Shown in pieces: positions 1 to 5,122 of a DNA stretch of 6,528 nt; position 1 is the first letter of the stretch, and each line of letters starts with the position of its first letter. A program made the position numbers and the translations under genes. The notes below the pieces were generated by a model, which worked only from the letters and a program-made list of their open reading frames with translations, ran no database searches and was not told the DNA's origin. The stretch is from Bacilli bacterium. Its GTDB lineage: Bacteria; Bacillota_I; Bacilli_A; RFN20; CAG-826. The stretch spans positions 1-6,528 of the forward strand of contig JAEDJP010000072.1 of assembly GCA_016296285.1 (NCBI GenBank), given 5' to 3'.

Positions 1-362
1 ACGGGGCGGACATCCCCGCCGCGGCGATTTTCGTGAACAAGGATTCTTACGCCGCTCACGGGGAGGCTATCGATTCCTGGCTTTCCGCGATCCAAGGGAA
101 CATCAACGTCGTCGCCACGGACTTGAACACGGTCATCGAAGAAGTGAAGAAGTCCGATTCCGAGGACGGGAAATCCAATCCGCGCTTCGGTATCTCCTCC
201 TCCGCGCTCACGATCGTGAAAAACAGGGGCGGCGCCAACAACAACCCCATGCATTACCATGCTTCCGAAACTGGATGGAGCAAGGCCGAGAACATGGCTT
301 ATGCCAATTCCTTCCAAACGGCCCTTGGGGAAACGGCTTTCGACAAAGCGTTTTTCCTATAA
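1..362 (+). CDS. ABC transporter substrate-binding protein, C-terminal part (5' end outside window)
   Basis: The reading frame is open from the window edge (first full codon at 3) to a TAA at 360-362, giving about 119 C-terminal residues. A GTG at 33 lies in frame, but the frame is open before it and reads GADIPAAAIF, so it is an internal valine and not a start. The fragment has the look of the last lobe of a periplasmic-binding-type protein of the SsuA/TauA/ThiY group: a segment on ligand-dependent helices (AIDSWLSAIQ), an acidic helix (DLNTVIEEVKKS), and a tail ending AFDKAFFL. I see no sharp signature motif, so the call leans on the permease gene that begins 6 bp downstream. If correct, it would be a lipid-anchored or secreted receptor delivering a small molecule to that permease. 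The ligand cannot be told. An unrelated secreted protein is possible. Confidence 0.6.
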   Translation, partial: GADIPAAAIFVNKDSYAAHGEAIDSWLSAIQGNINVVATDLNTVIEEVKKSDSEDGKSNPRFGISSSALTIVKNRGGANNNPMHYHASETGWSKAENMAYANSFQTALGETAFDKAFFL

Positions 363-368
363 AAAGAA

Positions 369-1193
369 ATGAAACGAAAAGAGAAGAAGTCCCGCTCGAT
401 CTGGAATGTCCTCTCTTTTTGTTTTGGCATCTTCTTTTTCCTTTTGGTTTGGTGGATTGTTTCGGCTGCCCTTAAACGAAATGGATCGGGCATCCTGAAA
501 GACCCGTTTGCAACCATCGGAAGGCTTTCCGAGCTTTTGTTCATGGATGACTCGAAACAGACATGGAATGCCATCGGATGGACCATTGCCCGCCTCCTCA
601 TCGGCCTCGCAGCGAGCTTTTTGCTAGCGGGATTCCTTGGCACCCTTGCCGGATTGTTCCGTCCGGTGAGGGCCTTTTTGATTCCCGCCGTCGGTTTTGC
701 CAGAACGATTCCAACCGCCGCGGTCGTTTTGGTCCTTTCCGTCGTCTTTTTGGTCCCGGGGCGACTTGGATTCGCCGATTTCATCCCAGCCGTTTTGACA
801 TTCCTCGTGGCCTTCCCCCTTTTCTACGAGGCGTTCGTGAGCGGAATCACCGCCTTGGATCAGGATACCGAGCAAGCATTGACCCTCGACGCGGGAACTC
901 ATTCCCTCCGCGCCGTTTGCGAAGTCCTTTGGCCGATGTCCCTTCCCCAGATCAAGATGGCCGGGGCGCAAGGCCTTGGGCTCAGCCTGAAGGTAACGAT
1001 CATGGCCGAGGTCCTGACCGCGAATAGCGCGACGCATCCGGGGCTAGGGAGTTTGATCATGGATTGCCAAACCAACCCAAGCCTAAAGGTCGAGGACATC
1101 ATCCCATATAGCCTCCTAGCGTTTATCCTCATGCTTTTCCTGGACATCCCGCTTTTCCTGACACGCATTATCTCCTCAAAAGAAACCGGATAA
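369..1193 (+). CDS. ABC transporter permease, SsuC/TauC/ThiX-like (BPD_transp_1 fold)
   Basis: This 274-residue integral membrane protein forms the channel of an importer. Hydrophobic segments lie at about 13-35, 72-97, 103-130, 137-160, 200-217 and 245-267, consistent with six transmembrane helices. Between the fourth and fifth is the cytoplasmic EAA loop that docks the ATPase, at about 168-195, reading EQALTLDAG with the conserved Gly176 and followed by LWPMSLPQI. The segment FARTIPTAAVV (110-120) matches the pre-EAA region of the nitrate/sulfonate/taurine/thiamin-precursor permeases. The length is usual for the family. The start at 369 follows the preceding stop by 6 bp with only a weak purine stretch and no good Shine-Dalgarno, which suggests translational coupling to the upstream gene. 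A short basic N-terminus (MKRKEKKSR) fits an inside orientation. No ATPase gene follows, so it must lie upstream of the window or elsewhere. Permease identity is well supported; the substrate is unknown. Confidence 0.88.
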   Translation: MKRKEKKSRSIWNVLSFCFGIFFFLLVWWIVSAALKRNGSGILKDPFATIGRLSELLFMDDSKQTWNAIGWTIARLLIGLAASFLLAGFLGTLAGLFRPVRAFLIPAVGFARTIPTAAVVLVLSVVFLVPGRLGFADFIPAVLTFLVAFPLFYEAFVSGITALDQDTEQALTLDAGTHSLRAVCEVLWPMSLPQIKMAGAQGLGLSLKVTIMAEVLTANSATHPGLGSLIMDCQTNPSLKVEDIIPYSLLAFILMLFLDIPLFLTRIISSKETG

Positions 1194-1391
1194 ACAAAAC
1201 GGAAACCAATGGAATTATTAAATATTCCTGTGTATCCAACGCTTTTTATCGTTTTCGATTTCAGATCCAAATCAGAATAATGGACCCGATCAAGAAGAAC
1301 CGTTTCCCGAACGTGAAAACACTTTTGAGAACGTTATAGGAAAGCCTTTTGGCCGAAATGTCATTTAGTAGTTTTATAGTAAGTGTGAGTT

Positions 1392-1400
1392 TGTGGATAA
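1392..1400 (-). promoter_or_regulatory. Perfect DnaA-box 9-mer (single)
   Basis: The plus strand reads TGTGGATAA, the exact complement of the strong DnaA box TTATCCACA. It sits in non-coding DNA between convergent genes. I found no second close match nearby, so it is not an origin-type cluster. A chance perfect match on either strand is expected about 0.05 times in a window of this size, so it may be real, for example a titration or regulatory site. A role is not shown by the sequence. Confidence 0.4.
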
Positions 1401-1483
1401 CCCAAAACTCTTTTCAAAGAAAAATCAATTGAATGAAAAGGTTGCAATAAATAAAGATTCGGTTAATTCTCTTTTTCTATTCT

Positions 1484-1517
1484 TCTACTTAACATAATAG
1501 ACATTAAGCGAAGTAGA
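1484..1517. repeat. Inverted repeat TCTACTT...AAGTAGA, possible stem-loop
   Basis: Arms TCTACTT (1484-1490) and AAGTAGA (1511-1517) are perfect complements, 7 bp with a 20-nt loop. An alternative inner pairing CTTAA (1488-1492) with TTAAG (1504-1508) is also available. It lies about 10 bp past the end of the minus-strand terminator and has no T-run. It may be a transcript-end structure of the convergent plus-strand unit, or chance pairing in AT-rich DNA. Confidence 0.3.
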
Positions 1518-1523
1518 TGGATT

Positions 1524-1547
1524 TCGAAAAGAAAACCCTCTTTTCGA
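1524..1547. repeat. Perfect 8-bp inverted repeat overlapping the terminator
   Basis: Arms TCGAAAAG (1524-1531) and CTTTTCGA (1540-1547) are perfect complements with an 8-nt loop. On the minus-strand RNA the first arm uses the loop and part of the 5' arm of the terminator hairpin, and the second arm uses the U-rich tract. The two hairpins therefore cannot form together. Confidence 0.5.
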
Positions 1548-1552
1548 GGGTT
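1527..1552 (-). terminator. Intrinsic terminator of the yqeG-rsfS operon
   Basis: Read on the minus strand, AACCCTC (1552-1546) pairs with GAGGGTT (1540-1534) around a 5-nt loop GAAAA, and is followed directly by TTCTTTT. A 7-bp stem plus a T-rich run is a standard rho-independent terminator. It begins 21 bp past the rsfS stop, so it ends the operon there. On the plus strand the same stem is followed by GGCGTAAA without a T-run, so it does not serve the convergent transporter genes in the same way. Confidence 0.85.
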
Positions 1553-1573
1553 GGCGTAAATCGACTAATTTGT

Positions 1574-1912
1574 TTATCTCGCGCCGAGTTGCTTGAGCAA
1601 TCCGGCAAGGTCAATCTCTTTCCGGTTCGGGGCTAGGAACAGTTGGCAAATGACTTCCCCGCCCTGGACGATGATCCAGCCGGATTCCGGCTTGCCTTCG
1701 GAAACTGGAACACCAATTCCATTGCTGTCAAAAACCTCTTCTAGGTGGTCTTTGAGAGCTCCGAGGGCGCGGGGGTTCGGGGCGGTTGCCAAGACATAAT
1801 ACGAGGCGAAGGGCGAGAAGCCAGAAACATCAATGACTTCTACTCCTTCCGCTTTGTGTTCCTCGAGGCAATTGACGGCGAGGCTGAGTTCGATAGGTTG
1901 TTCTTCTTTCAT
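1574..1912 (-). CDS. rsfS: Ribosomal silencing factor RsfS (Iojap/YqeL family)
   Basis: The product is 112 residues, the usual RsfS length. RsfS binds uL14 on the large subunit and blocks 30S joining, reducing translation in starvation. The family core is recognisable: EVIDVSGFSPFASYYVLATA (about 25-44), the arginine of NPRAL (48), a tryptophan at 79 opening the strand WIIVQGGEVICQLF, and the NRKEIDLAGLL end. Several usually conserved positions differ (see findings). I chose the ATG at 1912: it forms an ATGA overlap with the stop of nadD-yqeK and has AGGAG 7 nt upstream. An in-frame ATG at 1942 would add ten residues (MHESILRRRR) that do not belong to the family. It is last in the operon, 21 bp before the terminator. 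In Bacillus a methyltransferase gene (yqeM) follows at this place; here it does not. Confidence 0.9.
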   Translation of the reverse strand: MKEEQPIELSLAVNCLEEHKAEGVEVIDVSGFSPFASYYVLATAPNPRALGALKDHLEEVFDSNGIGVPVSEGKPESGWIIVQGGEVICQLFLAPNRKEIDLAGLLKQLGAR

Positions 1913-3012
1913 TCTTCTTCTCCTAAGTATTGATTCATGCACGCGGTGGTAAGCGGGTTATCGAGGTCGTTCCCTTTGCCCAAAAGGTATTCCTTGTTAG
2001 CCCGAAGGACGTCCGTGAAACCCAAATAATAGTTCTTCATGCACGCGGCGATGGGCTTCGCGGAGTCGTAGCCGCGAAGGGGATCCGTCTTGTCCGCGGA
2101 GTAAACCATCTTCCCAAGCGCGCACATATGGGCTTTGCCCGTCGCGTGATAGCGGATCGCATCGAGGATCCCCTCGTCCTCGATTCCAAAACGGGTTCGG
2201 GCGAGTTCCGCCCCAAGAAATTGATGATAGGTCCATTCCGGCAGGTCGGCAAATTCAGGGAAGGCCTTTTTCATGAACGTCTTCCCTTCGGCGGGGCTGA
2301 TTCCTTTGCCCACGTCATGGAGAAGCCCGGCGATATACGCCTTTCCAGCGTCCGAGCGGCGATTCCGGACGGACATCTCATAGCAAAGCCGGGCAACCGA
2401 AACGCTGTGAATCAGACGATGTTTGCTGATGAGGGCGGATATCGCTTGGAAATAATAGAGTTGCTTTTGCTCGATGAATTCGCGCACGGGGACCGGGATA
2501 TCCATTCTTTGAAGGGAACGAACGGCGGAGGAGGACACCTCGCCGGAGGAATCGTAGCAAAGCCGCATCATGCGGAAGCGCCGAAGGACTTCGTCCTCGA
2601 CCTTGATGTCGGGACGCGACACGTAAAGAGGCGTGGCCATCGAGCAAATCCGTTCCGGTTCTTTCCAAGACGGGAACGCATTCACTTCGTCCGCGCCGAT
2701 GAGGAAATAGAGCTTCCGATGTTTGAATTTGCTTGCTAAATGCTCGACGGTATCGACCCAGTAGTTCACGGGATCCTTCGATTTCATCTCGAACAAGGAT
2801 ATCGAAAAAGAGGATGATCCGTCGGATTTGAGGGCGAGGCGCAGCATCGATAGCCTTTGCTCGGGCGTGGCAATCGGTTCCTTTCCCGGAGGGTTTTTGG
2901 CAGGCACGAAAACGACGTCCGCGTTGAGAAACATGCTCGCGGCACGGGCGATGCGCAAATGGCCGTTATGAATGGGGTCAAAGGTTCCCCCGAACAAGAC
3001 GACATTCTCCAC
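1909..3012 (-). CDS. nadD: NadD-YqeK fusion: nicotinate-nucleotide adenylyltransferase with HD-domain Ap4A hydrolase
   Basis: This 367-residue protein joins two enzymes that are separate neighbours in Bacillus. Residues 1 to about 186 are NadD, which adenylates nicotinate mononucleotide to deamido-NAD: the nucleotidyltransferase motif GGTFDPIHNGH (8-18, His15 and His18), LIGADEV (104-110), the tryptophan of FPSW (113-116), VSRP (131-134) and the second motif VSSSAVR (159-165). Residues about 190-360 are YqeK, an HD-family enzyme that splits Ap4A symmetrically: His202, HD at 232-233, His263, His289 and Asp307 supply the expected metal ligands. Both active sites look intact and there is no stop or frameshift at the join. 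The start is GTG at 3012, since it gives the correct NadD N-terminus directly; the nearby ATG at 3005 is out of frame. It begins 6 bp after yhbY and overlaps rsfS by 4 bp. A NadD-HD fusion is known from mycoplasmas. Confidence 0.95.
   Translation of the reverse strand: MENVVLFGGTFDPIHNGHLRIARAASMFLNADVVFVPAKNPPGKEPIATPEQRLSMLRLALKSDGSSSFSISLFEMKSKDPVNYWVDTVEHLASKFKHRKLYFLIGADEVNAFPSWKEPERICSMATPLYVSRPDIKVEDEVLRRFRMMRLCYDSSGEVSSSAVRSLQRMDIPVPVREFIEQKQLYYFQAISALISKHRLIHSVSVARLCYEMSVRNRRSDAGKAYIAGLLHDVGKGISPAEGKTFMKKAFPEFADLPEWTYHQFLGAELARTRFGIEDEGILDAIRYHATGKAHMCALGKMVYSADKTDPLRGYDSAKPIAACMKNYYLGFTDVLRANKEYLLGKGNDLDNPLTTACMNQYLGEEE
1920..1924 (-). promoter_or_regulatory. Shine-Dalgarno of rsfS (inside nadD-yqeK)
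   Basis: AGGAG on the minus strand, 7 nt before the ATG at 1912. It supports the internal start of rsfS rather than the in-frame ATG at 1942. Confidence 0.85.
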
Positions 3013-3018
3013 TTCGGG

Positions 3019-3321
3019 TCATTCCTTTCGGACGGGAATCTGGATGGTCGGGTTTTTGGAGGATCGGCGGTAGAAAACGATGACCCTGCCGATGATTTGG
3101 ACGGCCTCCGCCCCAAGGCTTTCCTCGATGGCGGAAGCGACTTCCTTGGGCGAAAGGGGGCAATTTTGGAGCAGCCCGACTTTGATGAGTTCCTTGGCTT
3201 CGAGGGCGAGATTGAGTTGTTCCAAAAACGAAGGATCAATCTCTCCTTTTCCAAGAAGATAACGATGCGAAATCTTGTTCGCGAGGCTTTTCAGATATGC
3301 TTTTTGATAGGGACGCAACAT
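3019..3321 (-). CDS. yhbY: YhbY-family RNA-binding protein (CRM domain)
   Basis: This 100-residue protein consists of a single CRM (CRS1-YhbY) domain, which in other bacteria associates with precursors of the 50S subunit. Family marks are the N-terminal helix, the loop LLGKGEID (22-29), the helix LNLALEAKELIKVGLL (about 36-51) whose ELIKV is highly typical, and the C-terminal strand AVQIIGRVIVFYRRS with the K-N-P-end residues. Length is normal for bacterial YhbY. The ATG at 3321 has GAGGT 6 nt upstream, and the TGA stop of yqeH lies inside this ribosome site, so translation is probably coupled. In the GxxG loop the last glycine is glutamate (see findings). It is called yqeI in Bacillus, where aroE lies between it and yqeH; aroE is absent here. 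Confidence 0.93.
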   Translation of the reverse strand: MLRPYQKAYLKSLANKISHRYLLGKGEIDPSFLEQLNLALEAKELIKVGLLQNCPLSPKEVASAIEESLGAEAVQIIGRVIVFYRRSSKNPTIQIPVRKE

Positions 3322-3330
3322 GGTATTACC

Positions 3331-4479
3331 TCATTCCTTTTCGAAAGGAATCTTCGAACGGCTGGTGAAGATCGAGACGCCGCAAGGGACGAAAATGCGG
3401 AACGTTTGCTTATCGCCCTTGAAACGAATCCAGCCGAGGCCGGCGATCCCGATGTCCCGGCTTCCGGTCTCCTCGACCTCGAGGTCGTAAACGTCGAAAT
3501 CCGACGGGGAGGAAAGGGTGGTCGAGCAAGGGGTCAAATCCCCTTTGGAAATAAGCTTCAGGAAGACGTCTTCCTCGTTTTTCGCCCGCATCCTGAGGGT
3601 TTTGATGTTCTTCGACCCAAAGAAGGACACAGCCGTGCGATTGCCTTTGAGCAAGACGACGCGGGCGATTCCCCCGAGAAAAAGGCTGTCCCCGGGCAAA
3701 AGGGAATGCGTCTTGGGCCGCAAGGGCTCGTCCGGATAGCAAAGGCGCGCGACTTCTAGCGGAAGCTTCGCCTCGACGGAATTGGTGTTCGGGGTGCCCG
3801 GGGTATCGTAGATGAAGCTCGAGGAATCGAGAGGGATCTGCAAAACGGGAAGGGACGTGCCATGATAGTTCTCGGTGACGACGGAACGAGGGGTCTTGTT
3901 CTTGTAGGTACGGAGATACGAGGCGATGAAGAGCGTTTTCCCGGCGTTTCCAGCACCGACGACGTAGACGTCATGGCGTTCCCTGCGCTTGTCGATTTCC
4001 TTCGCGAGGGCCGGGTTTTTGCTAAGGGAATTAAGGGAGGTCAACACCACGTCTTCCTTCGCGACTTTGAGTTTGGCTACGCGGAAGCGGTGGGCAACAT
4101 ATTCCTTAAGGATCTCATCGTCTGCGTTTTTCGGCAAAAGATCGCGCTTGTTGGCGAGGACAAGGATCCGGTTTCCTTGAATGACGCGGAGCAAATCCAT
4201 CGGGAAAGAGGTCTCGAAAGAAAAGAGATCAACCACGAAGACGATGAGGGCATCCGTCGCGGCGGCATCCTTCAGCATCGAAAGGTAATCTTCCGAGCAG
4301 GAAATCTCGTGATCGGAGAAATTGTATTTCTGTTTTTGGTAACAGCGATTGCAAAAGAGCACCAAGGCGCCTTTTTTCTGGAATTGTTCCGGGGAGATGT
4401 AGCCGTCGGCGGATGGATCTTCGTCTTGAAGAATCGTGTTGCAGTTGTAGCAACGGCGTACGATGTTGAGTTTGCTCAT
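3331..4479 (-). CDS. yqeH: Ribosome biogenesis GTPase YqeH (circularly permuted)
   Basis: The 382-residue product is a GTPase needed for 30S subunit assembly. An N-terminal zinc finger has cysteines at 10, 13, 43 and 46. The G motifs are in the permuted order G4-G5-G1-G2-G3: NKRD (110-113), TSLN (147-150), the P-loop GAGNAGKT (175-182), YHGTSL (205-210) and DTPG (225-228). This order is diagnostic for the YqeH/YlqF/YjeQ class. The rest is the C-terminal domain of YqeH. The frame is open 110 codons upstream of the chosen start, but ATG 4479 is right: it begins MSKLNIVRRC just before the zinc finger, has AAGGAGG 10 nt upstream, and overlaps the yqeG stop as ATGA. The P-loop ends in Thr instead of the common Ser, a conservative change. 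Its neighbours are yqeG upstream and yhbY 9 bp downstream. Confidence 0.96.
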   Translation of the reverse strand: MSKLNIVRRCYNCNTILQDEDPSADGYISPEQFQKKGALVLFCNRCYQKQKYNFSDHEISCSEDYLSMLKDAAATDALIVFVVDLFSFETSFPMDLLRVIQGNRILVLANKRDLLPKNADDEILKEYVAHRFRVAKLKVAKEDVVLTSLNSLSKNPALAKEIDKRRERHDVYVVGAGNAGKTLFIASYLRTYKNKTPRSVVTENYHGTSLPVLQIPLDSSSFIYDTPGTPNTNSVEAKLPLEVARLCYPDEPLRPKTHSLLPGDSLFLGGIARVVLLKGNRTAVSFFGSKNIKTLRMRAKNEEDVFLKLISKGDLTPCSTTLSSPSDFDVYDLEVEETGSRDIGIAGLGWIRFKGDKQTFRIFVPCGVSIFTSRSKIPFEKE

Positions 4480-5006
4480 TGGGAAATCGCCTCCTTCCAA
4501 TCTTTGTCTTTCAGCAAGAGATTCACTTTCTTTCGTTTCGGTTTCTCGAATATTCGGTTGATTTTGGTCCAAATGGGCTCTTTCGGCCAAAGGGGATCCG
4601 AGAGCAAGACCCGGATGCCCGCCCCGTTTGCGGCACGCACGTCCGTTTGGATTTGATCGCCCACGAAGAGGACTTCTTTTTTGTCCCAATGCTTTTTTTG
4701 AATCAAGGCGCGAAGGGGACCAGAACACGGTTTGCGGAGGAATCCGCGGGCCTCGATGCCCAAGGCGTTCGCAAGCCCGGCGACCCGTTTTGAGAGGCCG
4801 TTCGAGCAAATCATGGGCACGATTCCAGCCGCCTTGAGAGAATCGACGAATTCCTTTGCCCTTGGCTCCGGCTTCTCCATTCCATAGGGGACGAGCGTGT
4901 TGTCGAGGTCCATGAGAAGGACCCGGATGCCAGCCGAAACCAAAATGCCCGGATCAAGGGAGAAAACGTCGTGAACAAGGGCAAGCGGAACGTTTCGTGA
5001 ATTCAT
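4476..5006 (-). CDS. yqeG: YqeG-family HAD-IIIA phosphatase
   Basis: The product is a 176-residue HAD-superfamily phosphatase. Its physiological substrate is not established for the family. All HAD motifs are visible: DLDNT (33-37, nucleophile Asp33 and acid Asp35), CSNG (67-70), the lysine of RKP (92), and GDQIQTD (116-122, Asp117 and Asp122). The N-terminal stretch DVFSLDPGILVSAGIRVLLMDLDNTLVPY aligns with YqeG without extra residues when ATG 5006 is used. A TTG at 5075 in the same frame would add 23 unlike residues and has no ribosome site. ATG 5006 itself also has no Shine-Dalgarno but sits 9 nt past a -10 element. It is the first gene of the operon and overlaps yqeH by 4 bp. In many Bacillota yqeG stands before yqeH, so a link to ribosome assembly is inferred from context only. 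Confidence 0.94.
   Translation of the reverse strand: MNSRNVPLALVHDVFSLDPGILVSAGIRVLLMDLDNTLVPYGMEKPEPRAKEFVDSLKAAGIVPMICSNGLSKRVAGLANALGIEARGFLRKPCSGPLRALIQKKHWDKKEVLFVGDQIQTDVRAANGAGIRVLLSDPLWPKEPIWTKINRIFEKPKRKKVNLLLKDKDWKEAISQ
4490..4496 (-). promoter_or_regulatory. Shine-Dalgarno of yqeH (inside yqeG)
   Basis: The minus strand reads AAGGAGG, 10 nt before the ATG at 4479. It fixes the yqeH start against the long upstream-open frame. It lies within the last codons of yqeG. Confidence 0.85.
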
Positions 5007-5015
5007 ACCGAAAAC

Positions 5016-5024
5016 ATTGTACCA
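5016..5024 (-). promoter_or_regulatory. Extended -10 promoter of the yqeG operon
   Basis: The minus strand reads TGGTACAAT: the extension TG (5024-5023), one base, then TACAAT (5021-5016), one mismatch from TATAAT. A -35 is poor: ATTTCA at 17 bp spacing has three matches to TTGACA, as extended -10 promoters allow. The start of transcription would fall around 5009-5006, at or within about 3 nt of the yqeG ATG. The 116 bp between parC and yqeG show no strong terminator for parC, so read-through from parC could also feed the operon. Confidence 0.65.
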
Positions 5025-5122
5025 AAACGCGGGAAATATGAAATCGAATTTGGACGAAAAATAACCCCTTTTCAAAGAAAGTTCTACTGAATAAATACTA
5101 ATAATGTACTAAACTATGGAAC

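Larger units (their letters stand above)
1194..1573. other. AT-rich convergent intergenic region, no convincing gene
   Basis: These 380 bp separate the 3' ends of the permease (plus strand) and rsfS (minus strand). Lines that I counted have about 25-32% G+C, much lower than the flanking genes. Only very short open frames occur (23, 19 and 24 codons on the plus strand, none with a good ribosome site). No tRNA, rRNA or repeat array is seen. There is no clear intrinsic terminator for the plus-strand transporter: the short arms GGAAT/ATTCC near 1211-1228 form only 5 bp with no T-run directly after. The region contains a DnaA-box 9-mer, an inverted repeat and the terminator of the minus-strand operon, listed separately. 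Confidence 0.8.

Noticed and set aside
1211..1260. Possible intrinsic terminator of the plus-strand transporter (GGAAT/ATTCC and a later T-run)
   Set aside because: Only 5 bp of AT-rich stem with an 8-nt loop, and the T-run is about 16 nt away.
1255..1415. Minus-strand open stretch of about 50 codons ending in a hydrophobic segment (FFLIGSIILIWI)
   Set aside because: It has no ATG, GTG or TTG start and lies in AT-rich non-coding DNA.
1209..1432. Three consecutive tiny plus-strand frames (1209-1280, 1280-1339, 1358-1432; 23, 19 and 24 codons), the first two joined as TAATG
   Set aside because: No good Shine-Dalgarno, no recognisable similarity, and the AT-rich spacer gives many short frames by chance. 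A decayed gene remnant cannot be shown.
1930..4656. Long plus-strand open frames (1930-2739, 2857-3759, 3862-4656) antisense to the operon
   Set aside because: They are mirror frames of well-supported genes nadD-yqeK, yhbY, yqeH and yqeG, produced by codon bias; none shows a family motif or ribosome site.
4480..4809. Upstream-open frame of YqeH (110 codons before ATG 4479)
   Set aside because: It overlaps yqeG in another frame, and YqeH begins at the zinc finger just after 4479 with a strong Shine-Dalgarno.
5007..5075. N-terminal extension of YqeG from TTG 5075
   Set aside because: The added 23 residues do not fit the family, there is no ribosome site, and the likely promoter lies inside this stretch.
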